Numbered from the stretch's first letter, positions 7,496-15,291 are shown. The stretch: DNA of 19,161 nt from Nitrospira sp. (GCA_005116795.1 SWDL01000165.1:1-19161), one strand, 5' to 3'. Made by a program: numbers and translations. Notes: generated from the sequence alone by a model not told the origin.

Positions 7496-8758
7496 CTAGA
7501 GATTCAACACCGGAAACCTCGGCAGCGACGTGTCGCTCACGCCGGTCACTTTGACGACGATCTCGTACAACTGATGCACGCGTTCGGCCTTCACCGGTTC
7601 AAACCCGTGGCCGAGGACCGCCTGATGGGCGGCATCCAGCAACGGCTTCATCTTGGCCCACTGGGCGAGGAAGGTCTGGCCCATCGGGTGGCCGAGGCCC
7701 GCCAACGCGCGAAATTGCTCATGCAGCGGCAGCTTGTACTTGCCGTCCAGATCACTCAGATGGCAGGTGCGACAGGTTTCTTGCAGCGCCTGGGGCAGCG
7801 CGTCCACGGACACGTCCCAGCTCTTGATCTGGTGCTGCTTGAATAGCTGATATTGCGCGAAGGCCTCCAGGGCCCGGATCAGCGTCACGAGGGCCCGCTC
7901 CGCGTCACGATCCATCTCTGCGCGCCGCCTGACATGGGCGAGCAGGTCCAAGGCCAGCAGCTCCTTGACCTCGTTCGGGTCCAGCACCAGCTTTTCCAAA
8001 AACCCCATGTTCGCCTTGATCGCCGGAAGGACGGTCTTCAGGCTGGGCGGGCCCCCCCAGACCGATGCCATCTCCAGGGCTTTGTACGCGCCCTTCAATT
8101 TTTCCCAGGCCTGCCGGTACTGGAATCGTTCCCAGAATCCGTAGCCGTCCGCGAGGCCCGCCAGCGCATGATAGAGGGGTTTCTGTCCGCCGCTGACCCG
8201 GACTTCGATCATCCGAAAGAGCGAGGCCGCGGCCTCATACGCGCCTGAGTTGAACAGGTCGCCCCCATCGCGCCGTGCGGCGGCGGCCATGTCATCCCAC
8301 GGATTGCTCTGGAGCCAGAGCCGTGCCTGCCCTTCGAGATCGACCGTCTCAGCCTTGCTCGAGGGATCGCCGGCCGCAGGGGCCAGGCCGACCATGCGCG
8401 AGGCCGTGCCGCTGCCGACCAGCATCATCGACGCCGCCATCGCCGGGGTGGCGCCGGTCAGATCCAATACGAGTTCCCCAGGGCCCACCTCCCAGGTTCG
8501 GAGCAGGTCGGGGAACGTCTGGGCCAGCGGCCGATAGGAGTCGGCAAAACTGTGCGGATTCGGGGTCACCACCCAATCCCATCGGCGCGGCATCTGCGCG
8601 ACATGGGGTTGAATGGCGGTTTCGACGGTCTGCTTGGAGGGTTCGGCCAGGAAGAAACAAAGCTGCTCCGGCTTCAGTCGGTTGAGGGTGTAGATCGCGG
8701 CGGGCGCATCTTGGCTGAAGGCCATCAACAAGGCTTTGACCGGCGCATCCGTGGCCAT
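7496..8758 (-). CDS. orphan CRISPR-associated CARF protein, TIGR02710/Csm6-like, degenerate HEPN motif
   Basis: A soluble 420-residue protein. The N-terminal Rossmann-like half contains VLDLTGATPAMAASMML (97-113), a version of the CARF signature usually written D-x-TGGTK-x-M, which in active family members binds cyclic oligoadenylate. The middle and C-terminal helical parts (DLFNSGAYEAAASLFRMIEV, RDAERALVTLIRALEAFAQ, LGHPMG, LGHGFEPV) match the TIGR02710/Csm6-related family with a C-terminal HEPN ribonuclease domain. The usual RN-x-S-x-x-x-H-G motif reads A377-HQAVLG-H384-G here, so the catalytic Arg and the residue after it appear replaced. CRTCH at 329-333 resembles a haem motif but the protein is not exported. 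The frame is open to 8890, but the ATG at 8758 fits the family and has a -10 box directly upstream. No cas genes or CRISPR array lie in the window. Family assignment is strong; present activity is uncertain. Confidence 0.82.
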   Translation of the reverse strand: MATDAPVKALLMAFSQDAPAAIYTLNRLKPEQLCFFLAEPSKQTVETAIQPHVAQMPRRWDWVVTPNPHSFADSYRPLAQTFPDLLRTWEVGPGELVLDLTGATPAMAASMMLVGSGTASRMVGLAPAAGDPSSKAETVDLEGQARLWLQSNPWDDMAAAARRDGGDLFNSGAYEAAASLFRMIEVRVSGGQKPLYHALAGLADGYGFWERFQYRQAWEKLKGAYKALEMASVWGGPPSLKTVLPAIKANMGFLEKLVLDPNEVKELLALDLLAHVRRRAEMDRDAERALVTLIRALEAFAQYQLFKQHQIKSWDVSVDALPQALQETCRTCHLSDLDGKYKLPLHEQFRALAGLGHPMGQTFLAQWAKMKPLLDAAHQAVLGHGFEPVKAERVHQLYEIVVKVTGVSDTSLPRFPVLNL

Positions 8759-8767
8759 CGGGGGCGG

Positions 8768-8796
8768 ACTATAGCATCGAGTGCGAGGGCGCGCAA
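8768..8796 (-). promoter_or_regulatory. putative promoter of the CARF gene (TTGCGC-N17-TATAGT)
   Basis: On the minus strand TTGCGC (8796-8791) and TATAGT (8773-8768) are 17 bases apart. The -10 box ends nine bases before the ATG at 8758, so a transcript would be almost leaderless. No Shine-Dalgarno is visible. Confidence 0.4.
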
Positions 8797-8802
8797 ATAG
8801 GT

Positions 8803-8821
8803 GTGAAGCGTGAAGGGTGAT
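8803..8821. repeat. seven-base-period repeat, inverted orientation
   Basis: GTGA occurs at 8803, 8810 and 8817, the reverse complement of the TCAC unit, with exact seven-base spacing. It lies between the divergent CARF and gmhA genes. Confidence 0.65.
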
Positions 8822-8879
8822 CGGCTTCGTTTCTCGGCTTCCACGCCCGTCTCGCCTTTCGCGCAGTCGTCCTGACTCG

Positions 8880-8906
8880 TCACCTATCACCGTTCACGCA
8901 TCACGA
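8880..8906. repeat. seven-base-period repeat, TCACNNN x4
   Basis: TCAC begins at 8880, 8887, 8894 and 8901, four exact copies at seven-base spacing with variable triplets CTA, CGT, GCA and GAT between them. It ends 16 bases upstream of the gmhA -35 box. Confidence 0.75.
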
Positions 8907-8921
8907 TTTTGCGCGTTCTGT

Positions 8922-8950
8922 TTGACACCCCACGAAGGCTTCCCTAGAAT
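8922..8950 (+). promoter_or_regulatory. sigma-70-type promoter of gmhA (TTGACA-N17-TAGAAT)
   Basis: A perfect -35 TTGACA (8922-8927), a 17-base spacer, and TAGAAT (8945-8950, five of six to TATAAT). Transcription should start at about 8957-8959, at or next to the gmhA ATG at 8959, implying a leaderless mRNA. Confidence 0.75.
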
Positions 8951-8958
8951 CACGTCCG

Positions 8959-9537
8959 ATGAAAGACCAGGCTATCCAGGCGTTCAATGAGAGCGCCGAG
9001 GTCAAGCTCAAATTCGTCCGCGAGCACGCCGATCGGATCGTCACGGTGGCCACGCTGATCGTGCAGGCGTTTCGCGAAGGGCATAAAGTCCTCCTGTTCG
9101 GCAACGGCGGCAGCGCCACCGATGCGTCGCATATCGCGGCGGAGTTTGTCGGGCGCTATCACCGCAGCCGGGCGCCCTTGCCGGCGATTGCGCTGGGAGC
9201 CGATCAGGCCGCGCTGACCTGCATCGCCAACGATTGGGAATATGCCGAGATCTTTGCGCGGCAGCTTCGGGCGCTGGGCCAGAAAGGCGACGTGGCCATC
9301 GCCATCAGCACCAGCGGCAACTCGCCGAATGTCCTCAGGGCCGCCGAAGCCGCGCGCGAACTCGATCTGGTGACCGTTGCATGGACGGGGGGCAAGGGCG
9401 GAAAACTCGCGGGCTTGGTCGACCACCCCTTCGTCGTGCCGTCCACCGTCACGGCCCGCATCCAAGAATCCCACATCACGCTCGGCCACGTGCTCTGCGA
9501 GATGGTGGAGGAAGAATTCTTTGCCAAAGCCCTCTAG
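8959..9537 (+). CDS. gmhA: D-sedoheptulose 7-phosphate isomerase (phosphoheptose isomerase)
   Basis: GmhA converts sedoheptulose 7-phosphate to D-glycero-D-manno-heptose 7-phosphate in the cytosol, the first step of ADP-heptose synthesis for the LPS inner core. The 192-residue protein is a complete SIS domain. It has the sugar-phosphate loop FGNGGSATDASHIAAEFVGRY (48-67, with acid E62), ISTSGNSPNV (116-125) and the C-terminal ARIQESHITLGHVLCE with family-typical histidines. The ATG at 8959 fits the family N-terminus although the promoter leaves almost no leader. The next gene overlaps its 3' end, and rfaE2, which acts later in the same pathway, lies 1.8 kb downstream. The kinase and phosphatase steps between them are not in the window. 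Confidence 0.93.
   Translation: MKDQAIQAFNESAEVKLKFVREHADRIVTVATLIVQAFREGHKVLLFGNGGSATDASHIAAEFVGRYHRSRAPLPAIALGADQAALTCIANDWEYAEIFARQLRALGQKGDVAIAISTSGNSPNVLRAAEAARELDLVTVAWTGGKGGKLAGLVDHPFVVPSTVTARIQESHITLGHVLCEMVEEEFFAKAL
9507..9514 (+). promoter_or_regulatory. Shine-Dalgarno GGAGGAAG for the gene starting at 9521
   Basis: GGAGGAAG lies inside the end of gmhA, six bases before an in-frame TTG at 9521. It decides the start of the downstream gene, which is otherwise open back to 9377. Confidence 0.65.
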
Positions 9538-10534
9538 GAAGTCGCAAGCCGCGTCATTCCCCCGCGAACTTCCAGCCCCGATCGACGTCTCGAGGCTGAA
9601 GACCTATCCCCTCGCGCGCCGGCCGAGCAAGGTGCAAGCCGATGACGTCGCCGCAACCTGGCGGCGGGGCGGCAGCCTGCAGCGGTTCCTCTCCTCGTTG
9701 CCCGACATCCTGGCCGGCAAGACCCTGCGCGAGGTCGTCCAGGCCGTCGTCCGGGCGCATCGCAAGCAACGGCCGGTGATCCTGGGGGTCGGGGCCCACG
9801 TGATCAAGGTGGGGCTCAGCCCGGTGCTCATCGACTTGATGGAACGCCGCGTGGTGACGGCCGTGGCGATGAACGGCGCGGGGATCATTCACGATTTCGA
9901 ATTGGCGCTGACGGGCCACACGTCGGAAGACGTCGAGGCGGAGATCGATTCCGGCCGGTTCGGCATGGCGGAGGAAACCGGCCGCATGTTGAACGACGCC
10001 ATCAACCGCGGGGTGAAGGACGGGCAGGGGATCGGCGAGGCGGTCGGCCACTACCTCAACCGGTACAAAGGGCAATTTCCGAACCGCGAGATCAGCATTG
10101 TGGCCACCGGCGCCCGGCTCGGGGTCCCCATCACCGTCCATGTCGCGCTGGGGACCGATATCATCCACATGCATCCGGCTGCCGACGGCGCGGCGATCGG
10201 CGCGGGCTCTCTGTTGGACTTTCGCCGGCTGGCGACCGTGGTCTCCGGGATGGAAGGCGGGGTCTACCTGAACCTGGGGTCCGCCGTCATTCTTCCTGAG
10301 GTCTTTCTGAAGACGGTCGCCTTGGGTCGGAATCTGGGCAGTCCCTTGACCGACATCACGACCGTGAACATGGATTTCCTGTCGCACTATCGCCCCCTCA
10401 CGAACGTGGTGAAGCGACCGACTCAGAAGGGCGGGCGCGGCTACTCCCTCACGGGGCATCACGAGATCATGGTTCCACTGCTGGCCGCGGCCATCGTCGA
10501 AGCCCTCGGGAGTTCATCCGCCACGCCGGGCTGA
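9521..10534 (+). CDS. conserved protein, possibly deoxyhypusine-synthase-like; function unknown
   Basis: A protein of 337 residues if it starts at TTG 9521, which overlaps gmhA by 17 bases behind a good Shine-Dalgarno and suggests translational coupling. There is no signal peptide or membrane segment. Notable blocks are RPVILGVGAHVIKVGLSPVL, TAVAMNGAGIIHDFELALTG, GRFGMAEETGRMLNDAI, ISIVATGARLGVPITVHVAL, GTDIIHMHPAADGAAIGAGS and GGVYLNLGSAVILPEVFLK. The order (glycine-rich strand, then a mobile loop with NGAG/HDFE, then a second glycine-rich strand LNLGSAV) loosely recalls NAD-binding deoxyhypusine synthases, but the catalytic Lys region of that family is not evident, so I do not assign that activity. 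The position between gmhA and rfaE2 suggests a link to heptose or LPS metabolism, but this is only context. Confidence 0.75.
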   Translation: MPKPSRKSQAASFPRELPAPIDVSRLKTYPLARRPSKVQADDVAATWRRGGSLQRFLSSLPDILAGKTLREVVQAVVRAHRKQRPVILGVGAHVIKVGLSPVLIDLMERRVVTAVAMNGAGIIHDFELALTGHTSEDVEAEIDSGRFGMAEETGRMLNDAINRGVKDGQGIGEAVGHYLNRYKGQFPNREISIVATGARLGVPITVHVALGTDIIHMHPAADGAAIGAGSLLDFRRLATVVSGMEGGVYLNLGSAVILPEVFLKTVALGRNLGSPLTDITTVNMDFLSHYRPLTNVVKRPTQKGGRGYSLTGHHEIMVPLLAAAIVEALGSSSATPG

Positions 10535-10552
10535 CCGGCCCACCATCCGGGA

Positions 10553-11197
10553 ATGGAAACCACCGTCCATCCGATCGATCGGCCCCTCAACGCCTCGCAG
10601 ATGCAGACCCACTGGACCGATCTGAACGCGCGGTTCTTTGGGAGCCGCTTGCCTCCCATCACGATTGAATGGAGCCGCCGGCTGACCTCCTCGGTCGGCC
10701 TGTTCTCCAGCCGCATGGGGCCGAGGGTCAAGAGGCCGTCGTTTCCGTCTGCATCGGCGCCGAGGCGGCTCATTCGACTCTCGCTTCCGCTCTTGGGTCG
10801 CCTGGCGTCCCAGACCCCCTCTGCCGAGCAGGAGATTCTCAACACGCTTGCCCACGAGATGATTCATCAGTGGCAGTATGACATCCTCAAACGCCGCCCC
10901 GACCACGGGCTGGACTTCCTCAGAAAGATGACGGAAATCAATCGGAGCGGGCTCGTCGGCATTACCCTCTACCATGGGCTGGATGAACAGGTGCAGGCCA
11001 TGGCGCGCTACCGATGGCGCTGCCGGCAATGTGGGCGTGACTACCACCGAGTCCGAAGGACGATTCGGGAACATCGGCACCGGTGTGGGGTGTGTCGGGG
11101 ACATCTGCAGGCCCTGTCGCTTGAGCCGATAGCCCCTCGACGGGAAGGTTCGCTGCCGGCGTCCATTCAGCCGGTCTTCTCGTTCCTCGATCGGTGA
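10553..11197 (+). CDS. SprT-like zinc metallopeptidase-domain protein
   Basis: A 214-residue cytosolic protein of the SprT/Spartan-like group. The metal site HEMIH lies at 101-105 with a probable third ligand, H118 (RPDHGLDF). A C-terminal zinc ribbon has C157-x-x-C160 (RWRCRQCGRDY) and C178-x-x-C181 (RCGVCRGH). In eukaryotic relatives this fold cleaves DNA-protein crosslinks; bacterial roles are little known. It begins 18 bases after the preceding gene, so they are probably in one operon. The Shine-Dalgarno (CCGGGA) is weak. An arginine-rich insert lies before the HExxH helix. The 142-bp gap to rfaE2 contains a 13-bp tandem repeat and a possible -10 box. Confidence 0.85.
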   Translation: METTVHPIDRPLNASQMQTHWTDLNARFFGSRLPPITIEWSRRLTSSVGLFSSRMGPRVKRPSFPSASAPRRLIRLSLPLLGRLASQTPSAEQEILNTLAHEMIHQWQYDILKRRPDHGLDFLRKMTEINRSGLVGITLYHGLDEQVQAMARYRWRCRQCGRDYHRVRRTIREHRHRCGVCRGHLQALSLEPIAPRREGSLPASIQPVFSFLDR

Positions 11198-11209
11198 CGC
11201 CGGACACCT

Positions 11210-11235
11210 GCAGAGTCTGCCGGCAGAGTCTGCCG
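11210..11235. repeat. 13-bp tandem duplication
   Basis: GCAGAGTCTGCCG occurs twice in direct succession (11210-11222 and 11223-11235). The junction makes the 12-base palindrome TCTGCCGGCAGA. It lies 13 bases beyond the stop of the SprT-like gene. No T run follows. Confidence 0.7.
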
Positions 11236-11339
11236 GAGCCTGTGGTCGAGCGACGGAAGACGCCCTTCCCCTTCACGCTGGTCGGTCTGAAGGCGATGAC
11301 TTTGCGGCACGTTCGCGATAAGATGCGGCGTCACGGTCC

Positions 11340-11828
11340 ATGGCCATGATCGAGAAAATCATCACGAGGGACGAACTCGTCACGGTACTCGCCGAGCGTC
11401 GGAGGACCGGCGCCCGGGTCGTCTTCACAAACGGCTGCTTCGATCTGATGCACATCGGCCATACGCGATATCTGCAGACGGCCCGGGCGCTGGGAGATCT
11501 CTTGGTGGTGGGCGTCAATGCGGACCGGTCGGTGCAGGCCTTGAAGAAGGGGTCCGGCCGCCCGATCGTCCCGGAGGCCCAGCGGGCCGAAGTGATCGCG
11601 GCGCTGGCCTGTGTCGACTATGTCGTCCCGTTCTCCGAGCCGGAGCCGGGCCGGCTGATTGCCGCGCTCCAGCCGGATGTCCTGGTGAAGGGAGGCGATT
11701 GGGCTCCCGACAAGATCATCGGGCGCGATCTCGTTGAAGCGCGCGGCGGGATCGTCCGCACGATTCCGCTCGTCCCCGATATCTCGACCACCACCCTCGT
11801 CCAAAAAATTCACGCGTCGAAGTGCTGA
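11340..11828 (+). CDS. rfaE2: D-glycero-beta-D-manno-heptose 1-phosphate adenylyltransferase
   Basis: This cytosolic enzyme joins heptose 1-phosphate to AMP from ATP, giving ADP-heptose. The 162-residue protein is the stand-alone equivalent of the C-terminal half of E. coli HldE. It has the nucleotidyltransferase signature FTNGCFDLMHIGH (29-41, HxGH type), VGVNADRSV, the KKGSGRPIVPEAQRAEVIAAL region, LVKGGDW and the C-terminal ISTTTLVQKI. No kinase domain is fused, so a separate RfaE1-type kinase is expected elsewhere. ATG at 11340 or 11346 could start it, and no strong ribosome-binding site precedes either. TAAGAT at 11319-11324 may be a -10 box, which would make the leader only about ten bases. 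mfd starts four bases after its stop. Confidence 0.92.
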   Translation: MAMIEKIITRDELVTVLAERRRTGARVVFTNGCFDLMHIGHTRYLQTARALGDLLVVGVNADRSVQALKKGSGRPIVPEAQRAEVIAALACVDYVVPFSEPEPGRLIAALQPDVLVKGGDWAPDKIIGRDLVEARGGIVRTIPLVPDISTTTLVQKIHASKC

Positions 11829-11832
11829 TTCT

Positions 11833-14800
11833 GTGGCCTCGTCTCCGATTCAATACTGGGATCACCTCCTCACCCCGCTCGTCTCGGCGCTCGCCGACCG
11901 GTCGGCGCGACCCTGCCTCACCGGCGTGGTCGGCTCCACCTCGGGCTTGGCGCTGACGCTCCTGGCTCAACGACTCAAGCATCGCTCGCTCGTGATCGTG
12001 GGGGAGTCGGACGAGGCCGCCTCCCAGCTCTTCGATGACCTCGAGTTCTTTCATACCTTACTCGGCCTGCCGACCGATCAACTCGTGTTCTTTCCTGAAT
12101 GGGAGAGCCTGCCCTACGACACCGCCCCACCCCAAGTCACGCTGGTCGCCCGCCGCATGCTGGCGCTCCAGCGATTGTCGCAGAAAGCTCGCACGCTCCT
12201 GGTGACCTCCGCCCAGGCGCTCACGCAACGCGTGCTGCCCAAAGCGGTGTTTCTGGACGCCGTCGCTCGCGTGAAGCCGGGGGACACGCTTGAGCGGGAG
12301 GCGCTGGTGTCTCGGCTCTTGCGGCTGGGCTATCGCCGGGCGTCGGTCGTCGAGATTCCCGGCGAGTTCAGCATTCGCGGCGGGATCGTGGATATTTATT
12401 CGACGGCCTACTCGGACCCCCTGCGCATCGAGTTTCTCGGCGACACGGTCGAATCCATCCGCTGTTTCGATCAGGCCACGCAGAAGTCCACGGCGAAGCG
12501 CGACCATGCGTGGCTGCTGCCGGCACGTGAACTGATCTATCCGGCCGGCCGCCCCGAGGGGTTGGCGCCGTTGCCGCCCGATGGGGAATGGCGATCCCCC
12601 GAGGTCTATGGGGAGATGCCGATGCTGCTCGACTATCTGGATGAGGCGCCGCTGCTCGTGCTGGATCAGCCGGAGACCCTCGCGGCGAAAGCCCGAGAGT
12701 TTCGTGACGAGGTGGTCAGCGCCTATCTGCGGCGGGAAAGGGAGACGACGGCGGAGCCCTATCCCGAACCGGCGCGGCTGCTGGTGTCATGGGAGGAGGC
12801 CCTCCGGCAGGCCCAGGCCTGGCCGTGGCTGGCCCTCGCCCCGCTGGCCTCGCTCGATGCCACGTGGTGGCCGGTGGTGGAATCACCGGCCCGGACGCCC
12901 AACAGCGCGGGGTTGGCCTTGCGCGGGACGCCCTTCGCCGACACGTTGAAGATTCTGGATCAGCTCAGGATCAGCGGGTTGGTAATCCTCGTCGCGCGCA
13001 GCCGCGGACAGGCCGATCGGTTGCTGGCCCTCTTTGCCGAGCACGATGTGCCGGCGACGGCCTGGAAGCCGCCGAATTGGACGACCGGCTCTCCCCTGCG
13101 CCAGCCGCTGTTCATCGTCCAGGGCGAGGTCTCCGCCGGCTTCGTCGTGCCGGACGGGTGTGTCTCGATCATTACCGAAGAGGACCTCTTTGCCAAGGCG
13201 GCGCGGCACCGGACCGCCCCCGCGTCGAAGACCGCGACCTTTCTCACGTCGCTGGACGATTTGGAAGTCGGCGACTATGTCGTGCATATCCAACATGGCG
13301 TCGCCCGCTATCAAGGGTTGCGCCGCCTCTCGGTGCAGGAGTTCGACAGCGACTACTTGATTCTGGAATTCGCCGGCGCCGACAAGCTCTACGTCCCGCT
13401 CGACCGGTTGAATCACGTCCAAAGTTACATGGGGGCCGACGGTCACGCCCCCCGGGTGGACCGGCTCGGCGGCACGAGCTGGGAGCGCACGACCGCGAAG
13501 GTCAAGAAGGGCGTGGAGGAAATGGCGCGGGAACTGGTGGCGATCCACGCCAACCGCGAGTTGGTCAGTCGCGTCGGGTATGCGGGCGATTCGACGTTGA
13601 CCCACGAGTTCGAGGCGGCCTTCGAGTATGAGGAAACCGCCGATCAGTTGCGCGCGATCGAGGACATCAAGCGGGATCTGGAATCGCCGAAGCCCATGGA
13701 TCGCCTCGTCTGCGGCGATGTGGGGTACGGCAAGACGGAAGTGGCGATGCGCGCGGCCTTCAAGGCGGTGGAGGATAACCGGCAGGTGGCCGTCCTGGTC
13801 CCCACCACGCTGCTCGCGCAGCAGCACTACGACAACTTCTCGCAGCGATTTGCGCCCTTTCCCACCCGAGTGGCGATGTTGTCTCGGTTCCAATCGACCA
13901 AAGAGGCGAAGGCCATCCTCCGCGACGTGGCCGACGGCAAGATCGACGTCGTGATCGGCACCCACCGGCTGCTCCAGAAGGGCGTCGAGTTCCACAACCT
14001 GGGGCTCGTCATTATCGATGAAGAGCAGTGGTTCGGCGTGCGGCACAAGGAGCGTCTCAAGCAATTGCGGGCCCAGGTCGATGTGCTCACGCTCACGGCC
14101 ACGCCGATTCCGCGGACGCTGCAGATGGCCATGGCCGGCGTCCGGGACCTCTCCGTGATCGAAACACCGCCGCTGAACCGCCTGTCGGTCAGAACGCAGG
14201 TCGTGCGATTCGGCGCGAAGTCCATCCGGGAGGCTCTCGCGCGCGAGCTGGGTCGGGGCGGTCAGGTCTTCTTCGTGCACAATCGGGTCCAGACCATGGA
14301 GCGGATGGGCGCCTGGCTGCGCGACGTGATCCCGGAAGCGCGCATCGTCATGGCGCACGGCCAGATGGACGAACGGCTGCTGGAGTCCGTGATGCTGAAA
14401 TTCCTCCGGCGGGAGGCCGATGTGCTGCTCTGCTCCTCGATCATTCAGTCCGGTCTGGATGTGCCGAATGCGAACACCATCGTCGTCCATCGGGCCGATA
14501 TGTTCGGCTTGGCGCAACTCTATCAATTGCGTGGTCGAGTCGGCCGCTCCGGCCAGCAGGCCTATGCCTACTTTCTGACCCCGGAGGAGGAGGGCGAGCT
14601 GACGCCCGATGCCCAGAAGCGGCTGGTGGCGATCCAGCAATTCACGGACTTGGGGGCCGGCTTCCGCATCGCCGCAGCGGACATGGAAATTCGAGGAGCC
14701 GGCAACCTCTTGGGCAAGGAGCAGTCCGGCCATATTGCGGCTGTCGGCCTCAACCTCTACCTCCAGATGGTCGAGCAGGCGGTGCAGCAGTTGAAAGGCA

Positions 14801-15291
14801 CCGTGGTAGAAGAAGAACCGGACCCCACGCTCCACGTCAATGTCTCTGCGTATGTGCCGGACGACTATGTGGCGGATAGCCATCAGCGGCTGTCGCTCTA
14901 CAAACGGCTCTCCTCCACCCGGCAAGTCGGGGAGCTGGCGTTGCTGCACGGCGAGATGCAGGACCGCTATGGCCCGCCGCCGGAGTCGGTGGAGCGCCTG
15001 TTCGAAGTGATGGAGATTCGAACCTTGGCCAAGGGGCTGCGCTTGGCCTCCGTGGAAGTCACGAAGGACAGCGCCGTCATCACGTTTTCAGGGTCGAGCG
15101 GCGCCCCGGACACCGCGATGCGTCGTGTGATCGACCGGTATCAACGGCGATTCCGACTGGTCTCTCCCACCTCGTTCGAGCTGCACATGCCCCCGGGCGG
15201 ATGGTCTGCGGTGTTTCCGGAGCTGTCCGCCGCCTTGAAAACGATGGCGGTCTGTGTTACCAAGAACGCTGCCGGAGAACAGGGGTCATGA
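11833..15291 (+). CDS. mfd: transcription-repair coupling factor Mfd
   Basis: Mfd is an ATP-driven translocase that removes RNA polymerase stalled at DNA lesions and recruits UvrA. The start is taken as GTG 11833 (MASSPIQYWDHL), four bases after the rfaE2 stop, giving 1152 residues, normal for the family. In order: a UvrB-like N-terminal module (VVGSTSGLALTLLAQ, FFPEWESLPYD, FSIRGGIVDIYSTAYSDPLR); the polymerase-interaction domain (VGDYVVHIQHGVARYQGL); helicase motif I GDVGYGKTE (from residue 628); motif II IIDEEQ (D729); TATPIPRTLQ; motif VI QLRGRVGRSGQQAYAYF; and the C-terminal TRCF domain. All motifs are intact. The stop overlaps a possible ATG of the next gene (ATGA at 15288-15291). Long frames on the opposite strand here are shadows. 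Confidence 0.97.
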   Translation: MASSPIQYWDHLLTPLVSALADRSARPCLTGVVGSTSGLALTLLAQRLKHRSLVIVGESDEAASQLFDDLEFFHTLLGLPTDQLVFFPEWESLPYDTAPPQVTLVARRMLALQRLSQKARTLLVTSAQALTQRVLPKAVFLDAVARVKPGDTLEREALVSRLLRLGYRRASVVEIPGEFSIRGGIVDIYSTAYSDPLRIEFLGDTVESIRCFDQATQKSTAKRDHAWLLPARELIYPAGRPEGLAPLPPDGEWRSPEVYGEMPMLLDYLDEAPLLVLDQPETLAAKAREFRDEVVSAYLRRERETTAEPYPEPARLLVSWEEALRQAQAWPWLALAPLASLDATWWPVVESPARTPNSAGLALRGTPFADTLKILDQLRISGLVILVARSRGQADRLLALFAEHDVPATAWKPPNWTTGSPLRQPLFIVQGEVSAGFVVPDGCVSIITEEDLFAKAARHRTAPASKTATFLTSLDDLEVGDYVVHIQHGVARYQGLRRLSVQEFDSDYLILEFAGADKLYVPLDRLNHVQSYMGADGHAPRVDRLGGTSWERTTAKVKKGVEEMARELVAIHANRELVSRVGYAGDSTLTHEFEAAFEYEETADQLRAIEDIKRDLESPKPMDRLVCGDVGYGKTEVAMRAAFKAVEDNRQVAVLVPTTLLAQQHYDNFSQRFAPFPTRVAMLSRFQSTKEAKAILRDVADGKIDVVIGTHRLLQKGVEFHNLGLVIIDEEQWFGVRHKERLKQLRAQVDVLTLTATPIPRTLQMAMAGVRDLSVIETPPLNRLSVRTQVVRFGAKSIREALARELGRGGQVFFVHNRVQTMERMGAWLRDVIPEARIVMAHGQMDERLLESVMLKFLRREADVLLCSSIIQSGLDVPNANTIVVHRADMFGLAQLYQLRGRVGRSGQQAYAYFLTPEEEGELTPDAQKRLVAIQQFTDLGAGFRIAAADMEIRGAGNLLGKEQSGHIAAVGLNLYLQMVEQAVQQLKGTVVEEEPDPTLHVNVSAYVPDDYVADSHQRLSLYKRLSSTRQVGELALLHGEMQDRYGPPPESVERLFEVMEIRTLAKGLRLASVEVTKDSAVITFSGSSGAPDTAMRRVIDRYQRRFRLVSPTSFELHMPPGGWSAVFPELSAALKTMAVCVTKNAAGEQGS

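Noticed and set aside
7760..7774. CRTCH (CxxCH) in the CARF protein as a haem site
   Set aside because: The protein has no signal peptide, and a single CxxCH in a cytosolic protein is expected by chance.
8803..8906. The periodic TCAC/GTGA arrays next to a CRISPR-associated gene as a CRISPR array
   Set aside because: Units are seven bases long with only a four-base core and no spacers, unlike CRISPR repeats of 23-40 bases with similar-length spacers.
9377..9520. Upstream extension of the protein at 9521 to ATG 9377
   Set aside because: It would overlap gmhA by 161 bases and the extra residues are arginine/serine-rich shadow sequence. A good Shine-Dalgarno supports TTG 9521.
9554..10462. A 302-codon open frame on the minus strand
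   Set aside because: It is antisense to the patterned protein at 9521-10534, has no recognisable motif, and mirrors that gene's codon bias.
12883..14949. A 688-codon open frame on the minus strand
   Set aside because: It lies wholly antisense to mfd, whose motifs are intact, and its sequence shows no domain. High GC content produces long antisense frames.
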